Source: Conchocele bisecta
Taxonomy: Eukaryota > Mollusca > Bivalvia > Lucinida > Thyasiridae
Direction of reading: 5' to 3'
Assembly (NCBI GenBank): GCA_029237695.1
Contig: JAQRGA010000185.1
Coordinates: forward strand, 62,001 to 126,000
Length of the DNA: 64,000 bases
The position numbers were made by a program, and so were the translations under genes. This document shows, piece by piece, positions 56,805 through 64,000 of this stretch; the stretch's first letter is position 1; each line of letters opens with the position of its first letter. Below the pieces are notes generated by a model. It did not search any database. It saw only the letters and a list, made by a program, of their open reading frames with translations, and was not told the DNA's origin.

Positions 56805-58005
56805 TTCGTGCTCGTCATCCTCAATTATGGGTGTGAAATCTGGGGATTCACCAAAAATAAAGCTATTGAGACGATGCACTTGAAATTTTGCAAATTAATC
56901 CTGAATGTGATATCTTCTACTAGTAACGCTGGTATTTATGGTGAGCTCGCCAGATTTCCGCTTTATATCACACTCAATGTTCGTATTATCAAATATTGGT
57001 TACATGTCGTACATACAGATAATTGCATATTGTGCAGGATCTACACTAGTTCGTTGGCTGCAATAACGGTATGCTGAACTGGACAGCCAACGTAAAACAG
57101 TTGTTGTATGAGTAAGGTTTTTGGTAATGTGTGGAAGATCCTGAACGTGTTACAACACCGATATTGATTAGTATGTTTAAACAAAGACTAGTAGACTCAT
57201 TCGTACAAAAGTGGCACAGTGACATTGATACAAATAGAGTGTTAGTGTTGTACAAACATATAAAAAATACATTTCAGTATGAAAAGTATTTGGATATGAT
57301 TCCTAACAAATTGTTACGGGCATTCATGACTAAATTACGTTTATCTGCACATAATTTACGTATTGAAACTGGACGTTATGGTCATCAAAGAGTAGATCGT
57401 CATTTAAGATACTGTTTGTTATGTGATACAAATGACTTGGAAGATGAGTTTCACTTTGTACTTACATGTCCGATATACAGTGAAATACGACGACAGTACA
57501 TTAGCAGATTGTATACCACTCACCCGTGTGTGTACAACTTACATTGCTGCTACAGGATGTTAGGAAGCATATTGTTACAAAACTGTGCAAATATTTACAA
57601 CAACAAGCTTTTAATTTGAGTAATTCTCTCACTATGGCATTGAATATATAGTTCATCCTCATTACTGTATATCAAAATTACAGAACACGAAGAGCTAGAC
57701 CCGCGCTTATAAAGCTTTCCGAGCACGTACTCGGGACATGTACGCGAGGTCGAGATGGGGGATTGGTCGTGACTGAGCATGGCTCAGCATCGGCTGATCT
57801 CTCTTCCCGACTTCGGTCGCGGGAACGGGATGCGTGATCGGAAATATTTATAATCGCGCGCCTTACAAAATTTTATATTATTTCATGACAAATACGTTTG
57901 AATAATTAAAATCATTTAATATGTGTATATACAATAACATCGTATTTACATGACTAGAAACTGTATAATTCACGTCAAATAAAATATTCTTCTTCTTCTT
58001 CTAAT
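56805..58005 (+). mobile_element. LINE 2, strongly 5'-truncated
   Basis: Only the end of the protein and the 3' region remain. It finishes with TATTCTTCTTCTTCTTCTAA at ~57,986-58,006. It is related to LINE 1 in protein but has a different 3' tail. Confidence 0.7.
56808..57619 (+). pseudogene. LINE 2 C-terminal region
   Basis: LVILNYGCEIWGF corresponds to LINE 1 APILNYGSELWG, and FMTKLRLSAHNLRIETGRYG with CLLCDTNDLEDEFHFVLTCP to the LINE 1 end. Two frames (56,808-57,077 and 57,131-57,619) are separated by a frame change. It is a second member of the same clade. Confidence 0.8.
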
Positions 58006-58084
58006 ACATATTACTAACATATTATATCTGTATAGCGGGCACTTGCAATTTTTAGAACTGGTGGAATATTGACACAATTTATTG

Positions 58085-58210
58085 TTTGGCTGTGATAATA
58101 TGATAAATTCAGTATAATAATTCTGAATACTTTTAATCATCAAATATATGCAGTCGTTAGCTCTATATGAAATAATGCATTTCGGAAAAAATAAATGATT
58201 CTTCCCTCGG
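58085..58210. repeat. MITE-C, half copy
   Basis: TTTGGCTGTGATAATATGAT through to AATGATTCTTCCCTCGG: one arm of the foldback only. Confidence 0.65.
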
Positions 58211-58522
58211 CAGATCGGCATGCGCATCCTCGCAGTCTGATCTGTGCCATATGATAGTTTCCGTGCTCAACTAGTACTGATAACCGTTTTCACAATCTAA
58301 AGAGAACGTAGCCCTTTCAATACCACATACCTGTATATTGGTATTGGCAAACAGTGTAGATTCAGATGAGACAAAATCTTAGCTTCGACAAACCTCTAGT
58401 GTATATTGTATTTTATGTCATAAGAACCCGGATTGGAGACTACAAATCTATTCAGAACCCATGTCAATTGAGTTTGCGTCAACCGATTAACTACGGAAAA
58501 CTTAAAGTGTTCCTTAGTTAAA

Positions 58523-58860
58523 GGCACGTGCTCACTCTGTGGGTTATAATATAGGGAGACAGATAGTTTTATATATTCTGTAGATATGAAATTTTATGGC
58601 AAATCAAACATTCATTTACCATTGCCCCGCGTATTGATTGGCATTATTATACATTTTATAATAGACGTAAATGTTCACACTGATATCAGGGACGATAACC
58701 GTGTTTCCTTAAAATGTTACATGTAACGGACATAAATATTTATTATGGAGACTCATTTGCATATGAAAATAGCCTGATAACACCGCGAGTCACTATCAGT
58801 AAAATAAATATTACTAAATAATTATATCTGTATTGCGGGCACTTGTAATTTTATTTTTTT
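58523..58860. repeat. MITE-D, partial copy
   Basis: AAAGGCACGTGCTCACTCTG, GATATCAGGGACGATAACCG and TCATTTGCATATGAAAATAG are family parts in order. Confidence 0.65.
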
Positions 58861-59124
58861 CGAGTGTGTATAAAGGTTTTAATGAACTACGTATAATTCA
58901 AATATATTGTATAAAAATATACATTCACAATCATAATGTAGAAGAACTGTAGCAAATTATTTGGTAAACACCCATACATGTACAACATGCATTAAATGTA
59001 TAAAACAAATAATATCAACCCAGCTCATATTGCCTCCCCCTTAATGGATCGCCGTTTTTCATATAAATACAATACAATGTACAGTAATCACCCTAAGTAT
59101 TCGGACACCATTTGTTTTGGGAAG

Positions 59125-59187
59125 CAATGTATTTGGATACAATTTGTTTTGGGGGTTCCCCGAAACAAATTGTATCCAAATACATTG
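59125..59187. repeat. 30-bp near-perfect hairpin
   Basis: ATGTATTTGGATACAATTTG (from 59,127) is mirrored by CAAATTGTATCCAAATACAT, with a loop of about three bases and one mismatch. Part of the arm recurs just upstream (CACCATTTGTTTTGGG), and CTAAGTATTCGGACAC (59,093) resembles ends of Tc1/mariner-type elements. Confidence 0.75.
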
Positions 59188-59289
59188 TTATCGTAATAAA
59201 CCAATATAATAATACTAACCATAAGTATTGGGCCACTCTTCATGGTGGTTAACCAGAAATTAAATGATGTTATGGTACTTTGCTTGAAA

Positions 59290-59339
59290 TCAATATTGGC
59301 GAACTGGTGGAAGAGTGACATAATTATACACTTATTTAA
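59290..59339 (+). repeat. MITE-D fragment at the edge of the virion module
   Basis: GAACTGGTGGAAGAGTGACA and ATTATACACTTATTTAATT match the MITE-D interior, so the host side of the junction is at about 59,339. Confidence 0.65.
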
Positions 59340-60082
59340 TTTTCCAACCGCCGCCCTAATTACCATACAAAGTATTCCAGATAAAACGGTAATTCCACTC
59401 AAAACCCCTGCAAGTGGAACCGTTACAATTGTAGATAGCGTTGCAGCAGTCCCCGCACCACTCATTACAGATAAACTTTTCGGAAACTTCGGTTATTTTT
59501 CCATCTAGTTCAGTAAGTGCTGCAGAGTCCTCTGAGTGCAACACCTTATAAGCCTCCGTAAGGGCCGTCTGGTCTTTCTCAACCCCCAACCGGGCCTCTT
59601 TTATAAATTCTGTTATTTTTTTGTCTATTTTAGTAAGTGCTGCTTCTATGATGAGAGAGTTATCTGAGCACAACACCTTATAAGCCTCCGTAAGGGTCGC
59701 CTGATCTTTCGCAATACCCGTTCGGACTCCCTCAACCCCCAACCGGGCCTCTTTTCGAAATTAAGTTATTTTTCCTCCTAGTTTAGTAAGTGCTTCTCTG
59801 ATGAGAGAGTCCTCTGAGCGCAACACCTTATAAGCCGCCTGATCTCAATATCCATTCGGACTACCTCAATTTGTGCAGTCGCCGTCAGCACTTCTACTCT
59901 AACATCTGATATACTCCTGTGAATCCCGTTTGTGGCCTTCGATACAGTTTTATTGATCAGGGCCTTGGTTTTTCCGGTAGTTAAAAAGTCGCTCTCTGTC
60001 GGGATGAATCCCCCTTCTGTCGGTTCAAATTCTTTGAATTTGTCACCCAATCGGAAGAACTACCTGGTCCGTATATACTCAT
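59340..60082 (-). pseudogene. Coiled-coil repeat protein with hydrophobic C-terminus (virion module)
   Basis: An ATG at 60,082 opens a short frame that must change near 60,050 to reach the main one (FKEFEPTEGGFIPTESDF). Two and a half tandem units of about 120-155 bp follow (59,520-59,860), with a shared TEAYKVL core and helical, charged linkers typical of a coiled coil. After another frame change near 59,460 the strand encodes a Gly/Ala/Val-rich hydrophobic segment (VTVPLAGVLSGITVLSG). The gene ends abruptly in host repeat. It lies next to capsid genes and could be a fibre-like or membrane-linked virion component; function not established. It is an old broken copy. Confidence 0.55.
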
Positions 60083-60127
60083 AATTAATTTTTTTTAAAT
60101 TAAATTATAATATTGGGGCACCTATAC

Positions 60128-60814
60128 TCAATTGGAAATTTCGAGAACTACCGAAATCGGGTAATAGTTATTCAACTTTCTCGCTTGATCATCGAGAATA
60201 GAGACCGTAAATTCGTGGATGTGTCCCGTTTCCAAAACTTTCATCTCGGGGTGTGGGAAGTCTAAGGTCACCGTATCCCCAAAGAAACAGTCGCTGGCTT
60301 GCACGGTTTTCAGTAATGTGCTGGGGGATCCGTCTACCGTGTTGTACGACGTGTTCACCCGATCCAGGTGCACCCTGAGAGTTTTCGTGAAGGCGAAGTC
60401 CACCGGGTTATCACCGACGTACTCAAACGAGGTAAACACTCCTTTATTTACGGAGTATGTCTCTCTAAAACCGAGTTGAATACCCAACCCCGGGGAGACC
60501 ACTACCTTATTATCAGGGCTGATGGTCCTTGTTGCGAGCCCGGTAGCCTTCGATACTGTGAGGTTGATTATACCGTCAAGCTATGAGTTGACAAAATCGT
60601 TGAGCTGTCTTATTCCCCACAGTCCGTGAGGCAGCTTTACACCTAATTGTTGTTCATCCTTCACATAGTAAAACCCTTCACTCTTTCCCACATTCTGCCA
60701 CCCGACCGTGAAGGTGATTGTTCTGAGGCCTACCCGGCGTTTTCCGCAGCAGTTGTCGATTGATTTTTGAAGTTCACAACGCTGTTTTTGAACATTAGTG
60801 ATAGTAGCAAACAT
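60128..60814 (-). pseudogene. Minor capsid (penton-like, single jelly-roll) protein, one in-frame stop
   Basis: ATG at 60,814. The frame is open to a TAG at 60,581-60,583, then continues in the same frame to 60,128. It is predicted mainly beta with short turns; DCFFGDTVTLDFPHPEM and HEFTVSILDDQARK near the end are of the kind seen in Polinton/adintovirus minor capsid proteins, which form pentons at the fivefold vertices. Length about 228 codons fits a single jelly-roll. It is divergent from the gene at 60,829 with only 14 bp between the two start codons. The assignment is from overall pattern and neighbourhood, not a search. Confidence 0.65.
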
Positions 60815-60828
60815 AATAATATCTTTTA

Positions 60829-62259
60829 ATGGATATCAAAGCATTTAGCTTCAATTATAATGCAAAGTACGCGGTCGGTGGTAAACACACGCAAAAAGAC
60901 GTTGTTAATCCCCTTGTACACCGAACTGTGACAGTTAGACCGGACAGTGGCTTTACCACCAATTGTCCTAACACGTTTGAGAAATATGTAGTTCCAAAGA
61001 CTACTAGTCAAAATGTAATACTAAGATGAGATTTTTCCCATATCAACTTCTGGCAGAACCAGCTAAATTTCGCTGTATGGTGCGCAACGGCCGGATGCGG
61101 AGTTTCGCTTGAAGACCATCTGACATCCAAGAATGTCATGCTCCGAAGTGTCTACAACTTTCACGTTTATTACACAATTAGGAGGATTCTCAAAGAACTA
61201 GGTATTCCACTACTACCTCAAGACGATGGCTGGGATCCCATTTCCAGCACATACGACCGTAAGGCGTTCGAAAGATTGTGTAACGAATTTGGGGTACCAA
61301 AAGACGCGGACTGGAGACAGAAAGTATACACCCCAACCAACAGTTTAGGGTTAGTTCACCTTAAAGGCTTAGTTAGTGGTGAGCATCTCGATAAAGTCCC
61401 CGCATATTTCTCAGGGTTGTGGAGTGCTCGCGGAGCTACCCCACCACCAGTTAGAAAAATGGCAACATGGACTAAATATAATTATAAGTTGAATAAGATG
61501 ACGTTCGGTGATGAAGTGCTTGGTGGGCTTGCGTGTAAAGACGGTTATTGTCATTGGCTACCTACTAAAGTAGCCCACATGGAATACCTAGACCTGGGTG
61601 ATACTCCACAGATGCGAAATGCGTGGACCACCTTTATGTTAGATGAAAGCACTGGATTTACGCAGGGTGGGGTTATTCGCCTCAACGAATCCATTCGCGT
61701 ATACGTATGGCCAATCCTCGCCTCACAGAAGCAAACGCTCAGCGCTATACTGGGCATGGGAACTGCCTTTGACGCACAAAAACAGTTCTTGGCACTTGTC
61801 GAGGACGCCATCTCAGCTAAGGTGGACCTCCAGAAGGCGATCCAGAAATATCAAGACGTTTTACAGACAGCCCGCACCCCGGTAGACTACGCATTTGGAA
61901 TAGGTCTTTATATGGCGCCGATTAATATGATACTACGAGACGACCCGGTTGACGGTTACAATAATCAGATCGTAGTCGCCACCGCCAATCAAACAATCGG
62001 CCGCAACGGGAACGTGAACACGGGTATCATCAAGCTCCCACCCAAGATGCCCGGGTTCAACAGTGTAAGTGGAACCGATTTCATAAAACCCCCAATTCAC
62101 GAATTGGCCACCCCATCAAGTTCATTTGAACCCGTTGTTTCACGAATTGGAACAGGAGCGGAAACACCAATCGAGATTGGAAGCACAACCCACGAGGAGG
62201 AGAAATTAGGGCTCGTAGTCGCCCTCACGGTGATAGGACTACTCGCGCTTTGGTTTTAG
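60829..62259 (+). pseudogene. C-terminally anchored virion-module protein, one in-frame stop
   Basis: ATG at 60,829 (MDIKAFSFNYNAKYAVGG). A TGA at 61,027-61,029 interrupts the frame, which then stays open to 62,259. After the stop come FWQNQLNFAVWCATAGCG, a pattern I associate with endogenous Polinton-like elements of cnidarians and molluscs, a long mostly helical middle and a final hydrophobic helix (LGLVVALTVIGLLALWF) directly before the end. It could be one gene with a nonsense change, or a 66-codon leader gene and a second gene; the in-frame match favours one. It overlaps the convergent gene at 62,239 by 21 bp. Function is unknown; a membrane- or capsid-associated role is inferred. Confidence 0.6.
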
Positions 62260-63170
62260 GAACTCTCGGGAGGCTAAAAGTAGGAGACCGGCGATTGCCA
62301 CGATTAAAGCCCAAGTATTTTTGGCGAGCCATCCGGCCGTTTTTGCTAATATAGCTAACAAGTAAGAAACGATACTTCCGATCAGTCCAGGTAGTGCGGC
62401 AGCCGCCTTTTCGGCTAATTTAGCCAGGAGACTGGCGAGGGCTTTTAGTTGTTTTTTTACCCACTCCTTAGCTCCACCGGATGGCGCTGGTGCTGGTGAT
62501 GGCGCGGGTGGTGGCGCCGCACCACCAGTGAAAGCTAGAACTATGGTCGATATAGTCATGCCGACAGCTGCGAGGATGCTTGCTATCATGACGCCCTGCT
62601 CTCTGAACAGAGTGCGAAGACGCTCACCGAGTGTCGTGTCCTCGTGCAGAACCCTCGATATTGTTTCGCGGATCCGACTTATTTGTGTGCCGTTTCTATC
62701 GCGGTGGCCGTCTTCGCCATCGTTTCGTCGGTAGACTGTAGGGCCTCTACAGCGCGGGCCGGCATAATTGTTTTACCACGCGCCCAATCTGGAAATCCTA
62801 GTTCGTTCTTTATGATTTCGCCACCGCCCCGGTTTCCGGCAATGGTGTTTAGCGATAGGGGTTTACCGGTATTCATGTTGATGATCGGGATATTTGATGA
62901 TTTTAGTCGCAACCTACCACGCATATCCAATTCGAACTTGGAGTAGTCGCGACCGACAGACGGGACCAGACCGACTTCTGCCAAACTGTTGTAGTAATCC
63001 TTTACAGCTCCCTCGAGCAAATCCCGACTTTGACCAACGCTGCTGGTAGCGCCACCTATTTCTTCGCCGGGTGTTTTGTCGAAGGTTGTGATGGAATCCT
63101 CGAAGTTATCATCATCATCATCCTTATCGTCTCTGCCGATTTCATCCATGTTAATATCGTAATCATCCAT
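62239..63170 (-). pseudogene. Acidic plus Pro/Ala-rich hydrophobic virion-module protein, one frameshift
   Basis: ATG at 63,170 opens MDDYDINMDEIGRDDKDDD, a very acidic start, then a soluble region to a stop near 62,680. A different frame, open across the same place, carries on through LRTLFREQGVMIASI, a hydrophobic helix, a Pro/Ala linker (PPPAPSPAPAP), an amphipathic Lys/Ala/Leu-rich stretch and a second hydrophobic helix to 62,239. One indel near 62,68x parts the halves. The amphipathic and membrane segments recall internal virion proteins that act on membranes (inference, low confidence). It diverges from the major capsid gene with 56 bp between starts. Confidence 0.6.
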
Positions 63171-63226
63171 CTTTATAATTATGTATTAAAGACAAAACCA
63201 TACGGCTTTAATAGTTTCACTAAATT
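63171..63226. promoter_or_regulatory. Divergent intergenic spacer of the capsid gene
   Basis: 56 bp of AT-rich DNA (TTTATAATTATGTATTAAAG at its left) between two divergent start codons. It is the only place where a shared promoter for both genes could lie. Confidence 0.4.
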
Positions 63227-64000
63227 ATGTATTCGAGTCAATACGGTCGCAAACTCAATCCATACCGCAGACTGCGGGAGCCCCTCGGGGCAAAAGGCGT
63301 GAGACAGAGTGTCGTTATTACGAACAACCCATCGACGATCGACCAGAACCAGCACCTCTTAGTCCGCTTCCCCAACCTCGGAACTCACGACGTCATTGTG
63401 CCGGGGACTGTTCGCCTCGCTTTCACTATTTCGCTGACATCGACGGACGCGGACCGAACCGTCGTTCAGAACCTGGGTCGCGCCATCGTCAAGAAGACCA
63501 TGATAAAGATTTCTGGTAATGAGGTGATGTCGATCGACGACAGCGACGTCTACCATTGTTATCAGGACCTGTGGAAGACGGCGCAAGAGCGCGAAAACGC
63601 TGTCTATTAGGGTATTGACACCAGCAAAAATAAGAACGTAACCAAACTTAGAATCGGGGCTGTTAACAAGGCAGATAACAACGCGAGTGACAACGCGGTC
63701 GCGGGCGCTTACGGCAACCGCTTCTACATCCCGATCGACTTTGAGTTGCTGGAGAGTCACATGCCCTACTATCAGAGTGCTTTGGCTGACCGCCTCGAAT
63801 ACGAACTAACGTTCAACAACTACGGCCGAGTTCTCATAGCCACCGACATCTTATCGACGTATACGATCGAAAATGTTTCGCTGGAGTACGACATGGTCAC
63901 TATGCCCGAACTCGCGCGATTGATCAGAACCCAGTACGCCGGGCGTGTTGCCATACTTTAGGACCGAGTTCTTCGTCACCGCAAGATGACGAAAGACAAA
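63227..64000 (+). pseudogene. Major capsid protein (double jelly-roll), start of gene, two in-frame stops
   Basis: ATG at 63,227. The frame reads through 127 codons to TAG 63,608-63,610, then on in the same frame to a second TAG at 63,959-63,961, and beyond to the window edge. Recognisable parts are VVITNNPSTIDQNQHLLVRF (N-terminal jelly-roll strand area), FYIPIDFELLESHMPYYQ and DRLEYELTFNNYGRVL (~63,725-63,835), then LEYDMVTMPELARLI. These fit the hexon-like major capsid of Polinton/adintovirus-type elements. The gene is incomplete at the 3' side because the window stops. Both stops may be single-base changes. Confidence 0.75.

Noticed and set aside
57750..57860. tRNA-like or small RNA gene in GC-richer DNA
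   Set aside because: No cloverleaf or conserved A/B boxes could be placed; it lies in the LINE 2 3' region.
59088..59465. Whole 125-residue frame as a gene
   Set aside because: Only its first part (down to about 59,340) fits the hydrophobic end of the coiled-coil protein; the rest reads host MITE-D and hairpin sequence.
59778..60050. Start of the coiled-coil protein at 60,050
   Set aside because: That codon is TTG; an ATG at 60,082 lies in another frame just upstream, so a frame change is more likely.

Overview
The window is metazoan genomic DNA, most likely from a bivalve-type mollusc (inference). It has intron-split exons of an Rh-type ammonium transporter, DIRS-type and LINE retroelements, old protein-primed DNA-polymerase and capsid-gene elements, and very many foldback (hairpin) MITEs. 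There are no bacterial operons, rRNA, tRNA or CRISPR features that I can see. Most single-base lesions are indels in short homopolymers, so some 'frameshifts' may be assembly errors.

Layout. (1) An Rh-type ammonium transporter lies on the minus strand from about 35.85 kb down to 4.66 kb. Seven exon blocks are recognisable, but several expected segments are missing and two exons are damaged. (2) An 11.65-kb giant palindrome at 13,860-25,511, flanked by the direct repeat TCATCCA, sits in what would be the first intron of that gene. Each ~5.2-kb arm carries a broken copy of a family-B protein-primed DNA polymerase with an N-terminal C2H2 finger and a nuclease-like domain, plus a small helix-turn-helix/AT-hook gene. 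The unique centre holds a 113-residue orphan gene, a helix-turn-helix plus transmembrane gene and a 290-bp foldback at the arm junction. The palindrome interrupts a dispersed host repeat, and an uninterrupted copy of that repeat lies nearby at ~9.1-9.3 kb. (3) A DIRS-type tyrosine-recombinase retroelement (minus, 37.66-41.39 kb) is next to a 56-bp tandem array. (4) A 3.1-kb element (41,644-44,782) has GC-rich inverted ends and a TTA target duplication (PIF/Harbinger-like). (5) An SGNH-hydrolase-like broken ORF lies at 45.4-46.0 kb. (6) Two 5'-truncated, related LINEs lie at 53.05-56.16 and 56.8-58.0 kb. (7) The right edge (59.34-64.0 kb) is the virion module of a Polinton/adintovirus-like element: coiled-coil repeat protein, single-jelly-roll (penton-like) minor capsid, a C-terminally anchored protein, a hydrophobic Pro/Ala-rich protein and the start of the double-jelly-roll major capsid. 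The genes alternate in strand with very short divergent spacers. Every one of them carries one or more breaks.

The rest is packed with dispersed repeats. The most distinctive family is a foldback element (FB21) whose arms are arrays of a 21-bp unit that reverses orientation at the centre; seven copies are present. At least eight other inverted-repeat families are interleaved and nested. The most unusual object is the polymerase-bearing palindrome. The virion module may belong to the same broad class of element, but nothing in this window links the two physically.
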